In this document: positions 1 to 9,900 of the stretch, one piece after another
Layout of the letters: each line of letters starts with the position of its first letter
How positions within the stretch are numbered: position 1 is the stretch's first letter
NCBI GenBank assembly: GCA_019722365.1
Contig: JADFUC010001275.1
Coordinates: 120,742-184,741, forward strand
DNA from: Lithospermum erythrorhizon
Lineage: Eukaryota > Streptophyta > Magnoliopsida > Boraginales > Boraginaceae
Reading direction: 5' to 3'
Length of the DNA: 64,000 nt
Notes under the pieces: model-generated
Told to the model about the DNA's origin: nothing
Databases searched by the model: none
Seen by the model: only the letters and a program-made list of their open reading frames with translations
Position numbers and translations under genes: made by a program

Positions 1-177
1 ACTAAGCATGGCTACTATAATCATACTCCAAACAGCAAATTTTTTTTTTTGTGAAATTACTATTCTAGCTCCTCCTATTTGTAAATATAGTATTTGAAGA
101 AATTTTATTTAGATACAAAATAATCATTTTTCCAACTTTTTGTTACTGTTTGGGTGTGATTTTAGTCCTTCTCGCCA

Positions 178-230
178 TAAAGCCCATCAAACACCCACAA
201 AATATAAAATCTTCTACAATGCCCTAATCA
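178..230 (+). promoter_or_regulatory. Putative core promoter of the ribosomal protein eS19 gene
   Basis: Just upstream of the eS19 start codon lie AGCCCA at 181-186, which reads TGGGCT (a site II motif) on the other strand, an AT-rich TATA-like stretch (AATATAAAAT) near 201-210, and GCCCTAAT at 221-228, which resembles the telo-box AAACCCTAA. Site II plus telo-box is the usual promoter signature of plant ribosomal protein genes. The motifs are seen; promoter function is inferred from their position. Confidence 0.4.
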
Positions 231-292
231 TAATTTCTCCCCAGTCCCCACTAGACTACTATACCCCCCACCCCCCAACCCAATCCTGAAGA

Positions 293-3152
293 ATGGACAG
301 TGGCAGAAAGGGATTAACAGTGAAGGATGTTTCTCCTCATGATTTCGTTAAGGCTTATGCTAATCACCTCAAACGTTCTGGAAAGATTAGGTTTAATTTC
401 TAAATATTCTTTTTACTAAAAATCCAATCTTTATTTTATTTCTTTTCATTTTTCTGTACTTATATTAATCTTTGTGATACTAATATTGTATGCTGGTAAA
501 TATTCAAAATGTATATGTCGTTGAATATTATCATTGTCCGATTTGATTTTTAATTGTCAAAGTTAACAAGATTTGTGGTATATTACTTCTAAAAATCTAA
601 TTTTTTATTTTATTTTTGTTTGTTCTGATTTTTTGGGGTTCAAAATTATCATGTTTATGATAATGTACATTATTAATACTCGCATCTAATATATTTTTCA
701 CCAAATGTTGTACAAGTATATATGTAAGTAGTTGTATTCAAAATATAATAAAGCCGAATATTAAGATTCAATAGTGGGCAATCATTTTCGAATTGAAAGT
801 GTAATTGGTCGTATTTCTTTTTGAGAGCCGGGTATGAGATTTTTTCGTGTATTGGTGATTACACATTGTTTATATACTTGTGGTTGTAATTATAATTTAT
901 ATCTATTTGAACTGAAGAATTATGTATGCGATACTGATATTAATGAATATGTTGACTCGTCATTGGGTAGATTGAGCTTCCACACTGGACTGATATCGTG
1001 AAGACTGGAAAGCACAAAGAGCTTGCTCCGTATGACCCAGATTGGTACTACATCAGAGCTGGTATATCTCTACCTTTTGTATATGATGATCTTTCCCCTG
1101 ATTTTATGGTTACTTATTTGAGTTGTATTTGAGGGGAATCCATTGTCTTCGATTCAGAGGTGCTACATTAGTCATTAGTTAACTGGGACTAAGTTTACTA
1201 TTATATCAGTAACTGACTTTTAATTATGATTTAGTGCAAGTGAATTTGGTAACTGATACTAGCTTCAGTTGGAATCAAGTTACCATGGAAATGGTAGAGA
1301 AATATGTTTCTCATTGATATATTTTTTACAAAGTATCATAAAACACACGTAAAATATCTGAGAATAAACATTCAATATTTGAAACAAGAGGACATTTTGG
1401 TGATAGGAGTAGTATTCTGTAATTAGATAGAAGAGGTAAAGGTAAAAAAGGGTTTATGTAATCTCAGATGATTTTTCATTTTGAAATGATCTATGTACTT
1501 TGAATCCTTGCAGGTATTGATTTGTATATATATTGTTATATTTTTGGGAATTATATGATTTTATTATGATTTGTTTATTTCTGTGTTTCCAACCTTCTGC
1601 AGCTTCGATGGCTAGGAAAATATACTTGAGGGGAGGTCTTGGAGTTGGTGCATTCAGGAGAATTTATGGTGGTAGCCAGAGGAATGGTTCCCACCCTCCC
1701 CATTTCTGCAAGAGTAGTGGTGGTGTAGCTCGTCACATTCTTCAGCAGCTACAGAAGATGCATATCATTGATGTTGATCCTTCTGGGTGAGTATCTTGGG
1801 TTATTTTGCATTAACTGTTAAATCTACTATTATGTAGATGTCCGTGACCAGCATCAATGAAATAAAAATCATTAAATTATATTATGTGATATAGTATGTC
1901 AAAAGATGTTGGTCTCATCTATTTTGTGTGTGTTCTTTCTGAATCCCTGTTTTCAATCTAAATCTTTAATTCAAACATGTCAAGCAGATGTCATCTAATA
2001 ATTTCACTGACCATTAAAATATGTAAAACTTGTCTCAGTTGAAAGAGTTTTGATTTGTTTTGTTGGCATGCATCCTCCACAAATCTATGAGTTTTTATTT
2101 ATATGTATATATCGTTTTGTAGATCATGTTAATTAGGTTTGTATTACCGACTTCATAAAAATATACCCCCTCAATCCCATGAAGATTGTCTAGTATTGAC
2201 TTCTTCAATAGTTGATGAGAGAAAGTTCCCATACTTGTTTGAGTTGGCTTATTTCCTAAAATGCATGTTAGAAGGTCAAACGGGACAAGTTCTGTTAAAT
2301 GGAAAAAGAGGATAGTAGACTGTATTCAAGGGATGGAGGGAGTAGTAAAATTTTACAATGTGAAGAACTTACCCTTAACTGATCTGAATGCAGCATGCAT
2401 TAACAAATTCTATAAGTAACAAATGCTGTAATGCAATATCCATATTTTAAGAATTTATTGGTGGTAAAGATTACCTAAATTTCTTATCTATTGTGAACTA
2501 GTAGATAGAGTATTTAACACATCATCTTGGGTGAATTCGGAACTGGTAGGCTGCATACTCGCTAACCCCCCTTCCCTCGCTTAGCGGGAGCCTCTATAGA
2601 GACATTGGAGAATGTTGTGTTGTTGTTTGGTGGTACTTAAAAAGGAAAATAAATTTCACATCTTCATTTGGCTCGTTAATTCTGTCATATTAATGAGAAT
2701 ATGTATGGGCCAAAGTTGTGAATAGCGTTTAGCGGTCCATAGCGGCGGAACTCCAAAAATCTGCTATTTCGCCGCTATTCGCAGCTATTTGTCGCTATTT
2801 TACCGCGAAACCGTGTAGCGCTATGCTACCGCGACTCGCTCCGATACCGCGATCGCGCCACTATTTACCGCTATTTACAACTATGGTATGGGCATGACTA
2901 TTTTTGTGAGATCTGATCTTGCCCTAGCCAACAAGGCTTATCCATATGTAATACTCTGTACCTGATATAAAACGTACTCCCTCTACATAGATGACTCATT
3001 TGAGCTTTCAGAAGTGACACCTGAATAAATTTTCTAAATGTTTCAGGGGGAGGATTATCACTTCCAGTGGCCAGAGAGATCTTGACCAAGTTGCTGGGGC
3101 TGTGGCTGCACCGCCTACCGTAGGCATCCTTAATTCCACAGTTGTGGCATAA
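293..3152 (+). CDS. RPS19: Cytosolic 40S ribosomal protein S19 (eS19), four exons, possibly defective
   Basis: Small-subunit ribosomal protein needed for 18S rRNA maturation and 40S assembly. Exons by homology: 293-385, 971-1061, 1603-1786, 3047-3152, about 157 residues against the usual 143-145. Seen: N-terminal [20 protein letters not shown], central [12 protein letters not shown], then [20 protein letters not shown], the KSSGG..RHILQQL helix, and C-terminal [14 protein letters not shown]. Exons 2, 3 and 4 have GT/AG borders and compatible phases. Two oddities. First, exon 1 should end after AAG (385), but five bases (ATTAG) separate it from the nearest GT (391); splicing at 391 gives a frameshift and stop early in exon 2. 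Second, the family normally ends shortly after VAAP, whereas here the frame runs 13 residues further to TAA at 3150. The sequence is otherwise well conserved. It may be a functional gene with unusual splicing, a decaying paralogue, or an assembly error. Confidence 0.88.
2166..2342. mobile_element. Stowaway-type MITE in eS19 intron 3
   Basis: A 177-bp element flanked by TA on both sides (2164-2165 and 2343-2344). The left end reads CCCCCTCAATCCCATGAAGA; the right end, reverse complemented, reads CTCCCTCCATCCCTTGAATA. CTCCCTCCRTCCC ends with a TA target duplication are the hallmark of Stowaway (Tc1/mariner) MITEs. It has no coding capacity and lies inside intron 3. Confidence 0.75.
2530..2632. 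repeat. Possible SINE fragment in eS19 intron 3
   Basis: The stretch containing CCTTCCCTCGCTTAGCGGGA, then GCCTCTATAGAGACATTGG and a TTGTTG-rich end resembles the 3' part of plant SINEs, which often end in TTGTTGTTG. No pol III A and B boxes or flanking duplications were identified, so this is only a resemblance. Confidence 0.3.
2711..2885. mobile_element. Non-autonomous hAT MITE with perfect 8-bp TSD
   Basis: A 175-bp element bounded by the 8-bp direct repeat GTATGGGC (2703-2710 and 2886-2893). The left end is CAAAGTTGTGAATAGCG and the right end, reverse complemented, is CATAGTTGTAAATAGCG, matching at 15 of 17 positions. An 8-bp target duplication with termini starting CA is typical of hAT elements. 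The interior is a run of short GCGG / CGCTATTT repeats in both orientations, far richer in CG than the intron around it. It lies in intron 3 of eS19, upstream of the exon 4 acceptor. Confidence 0.85.
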
Positions 3153-3568
3153 TCTAGTTATTGGGATTTTCAAAGTTTTAGTCAATGTATGATTGCAGTC
3201 TGCAGATTCAAAAATACTGTAATTTATTTGGTTATTTGAGATGTAGAATTTGTTGTGGAATCCTCTATCAAATAGCACAGTTTTGACTTTTGAGTGGAAG
3301 TAAAACTTCACTGTTCTTGGTTTTACATTTTAAGAGTTTGTCAAATTTTAGATGTAGTACTAGTTGGACAGGGCTTCAAGTCTAAATTTTAGTGGCAAGA
3401 CCCTCGGTCTTTACACATGCATAATAGTCCATATATGGAAAATGTGGCTGGAGTCTGGACTCTAATTTAGTACTACATAATAAATACTACGTATACAGTA
3501 CACATATATTATATATCTATGTTGGCCTACACCAATACAAAAATGTCAAAATAGAAAGTGTGTTTACA
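3153..3568. other. eS19 3' flank, no gene seen
   Basis: AT-rich sequence after the extended eS19 stop. It would carry the 3' UTR. No clear polyadenylation motif cluster, repeat boundary or ORF of interest was recognised. Confidence 0.4.
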
Positions 3569-3682
3569 TCAAGTTTCCTCATTCTCCAGCTCAAGCTTAA
3601 ACACCAACCCGTACTGAAATGAGACAATTTGATCATTATTGTACACTGCTACCCCAGATTTGAAGGGGAAAAAATCATATGG
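3569..3682 (-). CDS. Unrecognised 37-residue open frame, possible terminal exon
   Basis: On the minus strand the frame runs from just after a TAA to TGA at 3569-3571. It contains FPFKSGVAVYNNDQIVSF followed by a lysine/glutamate-rich end (FKLELENEET). The composition is protein-like in otherwise AT-rich intergenic DNA. A pyrimidine-rich tract ending in CAG (TCTCATTTCAG) sits inside the frame and could be a splice acceptor, making the last 18 codons a terminal exon. I do not recognise the family and found no upstream exons. It may be a last exon, a gene fragment or chance. Confidence 0.25.
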   Translation of the reverse strand, partial: PYDFFPFKSGVAVYNNDQIVSFQYGLVFKLELENEET

Positions 3683-3689
3683 TTAAAGC

Positions 3690-4380
3690 TCTTCCTAATA
3701 GTGTCATTACACAACGATAAGTTCATTCAATTAAAAGGTCCTCAAAACTTCAACAATTAGACAAGAGGCCTTGAGATGGCACAGGTTACGGTGCAAAGAC
3801 ATTTATGGTGCAAACGGTGCAATTTTTTTTCCTTTAATTTCTTTAAAAGTTTTTTAATATATATATGTACAAATGTACTTTAAAAAGAAATTTATGAACA
3901 AAAAATGATAACAAATATACTTTAACATTGAGAAATTTGTATATTTTCTACAGATCATTAAATGTATTCTCAGATGAGTATATATGTACTCCTTTAATAA
4001 TATTTATTTAATTTATGTTGATCGAAGTCACGCCGTCACCCAATCGATGATGGTCAACCTGACAACCCCGACTAACCTAATGATCAACTTGTAGACTCTT
4101 TATAAAAGCTTGTATTTAATTTACACCATATTAGTATTTGCACAATCTTTTCCCCTTGAGACACCAACATACCAGAAGAATCAAAGTTATCCTTATATTT
4201 TCATTATGCTAATTCACTATTTTCCCCATATACTATTTCGTAATTTTCTAGTTGGTCCCTATACTATTAATTCTTTTCAGGCATGGTCTTTATATACTAT
4301 TTGTTTTTTTGTACAAAATAACTATTTTATATCAATACTAAACTAAAGTTTAGGAAATACATTTTACAAAATTAAAATAA
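3690..4380. other. AT-rich intergenic DNA
   Basis: No gene recognised. Around 3780-3830 the short motif GGTGCAAA recurs several times. The 78-codon open frame at 4110-4346 has low-complexity hydrophobic translation and no recognisable domain; I treat it as chance. Confidence 0.5.
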
Positions 4381-4790
4381 ACCCTCCTCCCTTCATCTTC
4401 CAAATCTACCCCACCCATCTTACCCCCAACCTCTATCAGCAGAGCAAAGAATACCCTCTTTCTCACCACCTTCATTCCGAACCACCACCATCACCACCTT
4501 CATCTCACCCACCCAGCACACCCACCTTTCATCACTATAACTAAATCCCTCTCCCGCCCACCCTAACCAGACAAACCCCAATTCCTTAATATCCCTAAAA
4601 ATCAATATTCAGACAACCCCCAATTCCTTAATTTACCAAAAAATCAAAATTCTAACAAACCAAAATTCCTTAATATACCAAAAAATCATCAACCTCAACC
4701 ATTTGATACATCTAAAAAATTCAAGAAACCCCAATTCATTAACATACCCAAAAAATCAAGAATTTTAGTAAATGTCAAGTACCAACAATT
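4381..4790 (+). repeat. Pyrimidine-rich tract and degenerate tandem repeat
   Basis: 4381-4610 is C/T-rich on the plus strand. From about 4575 to 4760 a degenerate unit of the form CCAATTCCTTAATATACC followed by AAAAAATC recurs at least four times with variable spacing. This resembles the 5' UTR and leader of a plant gene, and it directly precedes the coding fragment at 4796. Confidence 0.45.
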
Positions 4791-4795
4791 TTTAA

Positions 4796-5016
4796 ATGGC
4801 GGATGTTATTGAGGACAATAACGATGATGTCCTTAGCAATGTTAAAGCCGATGATTTGCCCCCAATTCCTTCGAATTCTCCTCTACCGGATCATATTCCG
4901 TGGAGAAATTACGTGAAGTATTAGCTGAACTCGATCGAGAGAAACAAGCTCGAAAGGAAGCCGAAAAATTGAATCTCAACTGTAGATATACGACGTGTTC
5001 TTACACTGACAATCCA
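4796..5016 (+). pseudogene. Frameshifted 5' fragment of an acidic coiled-coil protein gene
   Basis: ATG at 4796 opens a 42-codon frame, rich in Asp, Asn and Pro, that stops at 4922-4924. Overlapping it in another frame is SVEKLREVLAELDREKQARK (about 4887-4948) followed by EAEKLNLN, a heptad-like amphipathic helix typical of plant long coiled-coil proteins. Moving between the two frames near 4885 gives a plausible acidic N-terminus followed by a coiled coil, so a small indel has broken the frame. The homology fades after about 5016 and no later exons were found. I read this as a truncated gene copy, perhaps carried with its pyrimidine-rich leader. The specific family is not certain. Confidence 0.55.
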
Positions 5017-5677
5017 TACGCTAATTCATCTATTTTGGCCAGATGAAGCATAAGTTCGACCACGTTTATTTGCATAATATCCAAAAGTTTAAGAATAAAC
5101 CCTGCTGTCTAAATAGATATTTCATGTAAATGATGATGTAAGAGTAATAGTAATAGTAATTTTAATTGAGATTATTTAGTAAAACTTGATTATCTCCCCG
5201 TATTTTTGTCCAACCACAATAATTGTGGAGGTCTTTCTTGGTTATCTCTATTTTTGTTATATATCAGTTGTTTAATATTTAATTGTAGTTCTAATTTTAA
5301 ATATTAATTGTGTTTTTGACAAATTGCTAAATATTCCACATCATTTGCTTCAATATCGCTTTATAAAACAACATTATTAAATTAAAATCAAACGCCCAAG
5401 AAAAATATACAGTAAAATTGAAAAAATAAGTTTGTTTGCTAAATAGTTAATAGTTAAAAAGTGTACCATGCGTGGCACACGATACATTAAATATATTGTG
5501 CCACACGATAAATTTCTGTAGTAAACCAATTAATTTCTTAAATAATGCATTTTGTTATTGTTTAGGTGCTGCTTAGTAGCAAGTGATTTTCTTATGATTT
5601 TCGCAAATATCTCTAAGAGATGGGGAAGGACAACCGTAAGTAGTCGATGCGACAAGTCATATAATTGAGGTATAGTC
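5017..5677. other. AT-rich intergenic DNA left of the nested block
   Basis: No gene seen. Near 5467-5511 an imperfect repeat, GTGGCACACGATA / GTGCCACACGATA, flanks an AT-rich core (CATTAAATATATT). Confidence 0.4.
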
Positions 5678-6082
5678 TCATAAATTCTGTGGAATTAATC
5701 AATTAAACGAATTGTAAGATGAATCGATCGATTTAAGAACTAGGGTTTGATCAATCAAATTGGGGAAGAACATCACGGGAAAAATTGAAAGAGAATTTTT
5801 ATATTTAATTAATACCTCAATTGAATTACAATTTGTATATTAACTCCTATTTATATACGCGGATCAATCACTATTTGACAACTAGACTAGGCTCCATATC
5901 ACCCAACTAACTCAACTAACTCCAAGATTAATCTCGACCGTCCATTCCATTTAATTTCCTCCACACGATCAACCCTCACACGGATTCACCAGGGTTTGAA
6001 TTCATCAAGTAACACAAAACAAACACACTTGCTCTTTATGCTCCAAAACTTTATCAGCACATCATTTCACCATAATTCTTCA
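5678..6082 (-). repeat. 3' LTR of the outer copia element
   Basis: 405 bp, co-linear and highly similar to 32878-33282. Shared landmarks include GAATCGATCGATTTA, AACTAGGGTTTGA, TGACAACTAGACTAGGCTCC and TCATTTCACCATAATTCTTCA. On the element's strand it begins TGAAGAATTATGG, and it abuts the pol stop codon through a short purine-rich stretch (GAACGGGA). Confidence 0.88.
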
Positions 6083-6088
6083 TCCCGT

Positions 6089-6912
6089 TCAAGATGGAGC
6101 TTGAGGAAGAAAGTCCATCTTGACCAATAAATAAGTAAGCAAGCCACTGGATAAGGTCTCAGTAAAAACATCAGCTAGCTGTAATTTTGTGGGAATGAAA
6201 ACTGGGCTAATGAACCCTTTCTTATAATGGTCCCCAATCAAGTGATAGTCCATCTCTATGTGCTTGGTACGCTAATGAAATAGAGGACGTTGAATGATGT
6301 GTATTGCAGATTTATTGTCACATCTCAGGGGAATAGGCAAACATAAGGACTGTTGCAAGTCTTGAAGAAGAAAACTCAACCATTTCAACTCACATACAGC
6401 TACTGCAACACTTCCATATTTGGCTTCTGCAGAAGATCTACTCACTGTGGTCTGTTTCTTGGACTTCCAGAAAATAAGAGATAAGCCAAGCAATACACAA
6501 AAATCAGTAATGGACCTCCTAGTAATAGGACAACTTCCCAAGTCAGCATCACAGTAGGCCTCTAATGTTAGATCTGATTGAGCTGAGTAGAACAACCCAT
6601 GGGAACAGTCCCCTTCAAATATCTTACTACATGCAAAGCTGCATTCCAATGAACCATATGTGGATTATGCATGAATTGACTTAGATGATGGACAAAATAA
6701 GTCAAGTCAGACATAGTGAAATTAAGATAGAGTAATCTTCCAACTAGTTTTCTATAGGGACTAGGATTAGCCAATGTAGGAGAATATGGATCGTTGGAAT
6801 TACAATCTGCAGCTAGTGGAGTGAGAACAATCTTAGCATCTTCCATTTTCAAGTCCTTGATAATGTCGGTGATGTACTTTCTCTGAGAGATAAACCCCGC
6901 ATTCACTAAACT
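6089..6912 (-). pseudogene. Copia reverse transcriptase C-terminus and RNase H remnant
   Basis: The minus strand encodes the end of a Ty1/copia polyprotein. It starts with the RT tail (FISQRKYITDII, then LVGRLLYLNFTMSDLTYFVH and VVRYLKGT), passes through RNase H motifs (YCDADLGSC, SRSSAEAKY, CDNKSAI) and ends in the TKHIEMDYHLI and KLQLADVFT region, with a TGA at 6089-6091. A frameshift near 6610 separates the RT tail from RNase H. An in-frame TAG at 6272-6274 replaces a Glu codon that most copia elements have. Homology ends abruptly at about 6905, where GC-rich gypsy sequence begins, so this is a nested-insertion or deletion border. The fragment cannot make an active enzyme. Confidence 0.88.
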
Positions 6913-9900
6913 TACCGGGAAGACGGATCCAGCGAGCATCGCGAGCCTGGGGCCTCTCGTATGTCATTCGACCGCCGGACAAGACATCATGGAGTTCCGG
7001 GCCTCGTATGTCGCTCGGGACCCACGACAAGAGCAAAGAAAATCGCCGGCCTTCCCGCCCAGCTTACATGCCAGTTGGTCAATCAAGCCAGCTCGGCGGG
7101 CGGATTACAAGCTTGAGGAGTCAAAAACCCGGCTCACTGTGACCTACATGGGGGAGAGTCCAGCCAGTTATTGCGACGAGCACCCTAATGACCTTCGCAC
7201 AGTGAGACCGAGTCGACGTCTCCTTCCAAGCAGTTGATTTGCATACGCTTCAACCCGATATCCGATGCTAACCAAAAGATTGCCGCGGATTTCCTTTCAA
7301 GGAAGTTTGATGAGCAAAAGCCTCAAGGAGTCACCACCAAGATTGGAGAGGTCAATGAACGGCCTACTTAATACATCCAGATCGAGGAGGCTAAAAGAGG
7401 TAGGTGTCACTCGGTAGATGAAGACGGGCGAAGTGAGCCCTCGAGCCCGGGGCGCGTGAGCGCCGATAGATCCTATGCCGACAAGCATAACGCTTCTGAT
7501 CGACCTTCTAACGGGAGTGCCTTTTCACGCCTGTGGAGATTCAAGCAATAGGGCCGGGCGAGGAAATTAATACTGACTCACAAGAAATTTTCAATGAATG
7601 TTCCTAGAGATCGAGATGTGCGATCGCCATGCTGACTCACCACGAATGTGCTAGTACCTCGTGACTATGAGGGACATGAAAGCAAGTCTACCTAGTAACA
7701 AACAAATACGGGCAATGAAGAATGACGACCGCCGCCACCGGCATCAAGATGTAGGTTTCACCAAATGGGCAACAAGGATTAAGTCCATGGGCGAGACCCA
7801 TAGCGTGAATCGGCAAGCTAAATCGAAAGATCGATCCTCACGGACCTCCCAACATCACCGAAGGGTCAACGCCATCTCCGGGGTGGGGTTGTAGAGACGA
7901 CTTTGGGAGCGAAAGTTACGGCCTATGCCAAAATGGGACATATATGCAAGAATCAAGGGCACGCCTCGAAGTTTCTAGACTTGTCTTTTTCTCCCCCAGA
8001 GGATTTCGAGGGAACATATATGCAAAGAACAACGGCAAAGATGAGGAGATTCGGAGTATCCACTTCGCTTTTATAGGATCCGCCATGTATTCAAGATCGA
8101 ACGACAATCGGGCATAAAGACGTGTCTACGCTTATCCGAGTCAAAGGATATGTCGGGGGTATCGGGATATATTTGCATGAGAGCCAAAGGATATGCCGGG
8201 GGTGGATCCATCCGTGTCGATCCACCGATTAGGACGTTGATCTCGCATTACAAGCCGGGTTAAGTAAAGCAGTTTTAATCTTCTCTCAAAAAGTGGCGGA
8301 GAGGCCATTCGCAAAGAGGTAAGAAAGTTGTCGTAGGTTCTATAATGGGAACTCTGTTCTCACGGCTCGCTAACGTGAAGGTTGGTCCTTTAAAACCCAA
8401 TCCGAGCTTGGCGATGTGCACCGATTTCAATTAGCATCAATAAGGCCTCGTCCGCGATTGCTACCCTTTACCCAACACGTATCGGGTCGATTCAAGGGAT
8501 ACAAGCCGGTGGAATTCTTTCAGATGCCTTCCTAGATACCGCCAAATATTCATGGTCAAAGACAATGTGGAGAAATCGCATTCACATGCATGGCATCTTA
8601 TCATGAAAGTCATGACCTTTAATAAGAACTACATGATCAAAGGATGGTCAACGAGGTGTTCTCCAAATGATTGGTCTGAACATGGAAATTTATGTGGATG
8701 ATTACTTACATCAAAGAGTCGGGGACGATTCGACCACGAAGCCAACCTCAGGAAAGCTTTGAGAATTTGTGTACTTTGGAGACCTCCGAAATACCTCGCT
8801 ACACGATCACTAAAAGGGAATTGGGCCTAATCCTGACAGATAGCAAATGTATAGGCCATGCAAATCCGCAGATGCGTAATGAGGTGCCTCGATTTCGTTC
8901 ATATCTCGCCAAGCAGCGAGTGGCAATTAAAAAGTATAGACGGTGAGTGGACCCCGGAGTGTCACGCTCTTTCAAGAGTTGAAGGCGCATTTTGCAACTC
9001 CCCATAGCTACCGGCACGACTCCATGGCCAAGTGACTTCCAAGAGTTTCCATTGGCTATCTCGGATTCAGTGCTAAGTAGCGCCCCTCATCCGTGGGAAG
9101 ACAAAAGGTGCAACGCCGCGCATTATGTCACTGAAAGTGACGGTAGGAGCCGAGACCAAGTATCTTTGACGGAGAAGTTCGGCCTTGCTCTAATTGTAGC
9201 GTGAAATGGAAGCTCGAGCCTTATTTTGAAGCACACCCAAGAGGTAATTACGTATCAACCTTCAAAGAAATCCTCGCGAACCCCTATCACTACGGGAGAA
9301 TAGTCAAACGGGCCATAGAGTCGAAGCGAGTTTGACCTCATACCGACCATGGATGAGCATCAAAGGTTAGGCCTCGATCGATTTGACGGTAGAGTGCCTC
9401 TGAGATAATTCAAGGAAGAGCTGTGAGTCGATCAATGTGGTAGAAGTCATGAGCAGCGAACATGTTGCTATTTGTGGACGGGAAATAGCAACCCGGTGGT
9501 TCAGTGAGCCAAAATCTTATTGTGGTCCCCTCAGTACAAGATCGAGTATGCCCTTCGCTGCTTCTTCACGCCACAAACTATGAGGCCGAGTAATAAACAC
9601 TCGCTAACGGACTCTCATTAGCAAATGCTTTGGAAAGAGAACACATCAATGTAAGAACGGATTCTCGCCATAAAGGGCCAAAGTATGAGATTTCCAAAAA
9701 TTGATGGTGACAAAGGAAAGGCCGGTAGGATATTCAAGGTGAGAGTTTGACTAGACTTTTCGATCCTGTCACAAGGAGCATGTCCCGGAGAGGAATCGTG
9801 AGGCGTATGCTGTCCCAATTAGCCACCAAGGAGTATGTGGACTATCATAGGACTCCCACCCCGGGTGGGAGCGGGGCGGTCGTTAAGCCTTCCTGATGAA

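Noticed and set aside
2898..3311. 137-codon minus-strand frame opposite eS19 exon 4
   Set aside because: Antisense shadow across an intron/exon border; no domain.
6989..7237. 82-codon frame in the GC-rich region, considered as a separate gene
   Set aside because: It lies within the Tat gypsy remnant, has no independent start context or homology I can name, and high GC makes stop-free frames common.
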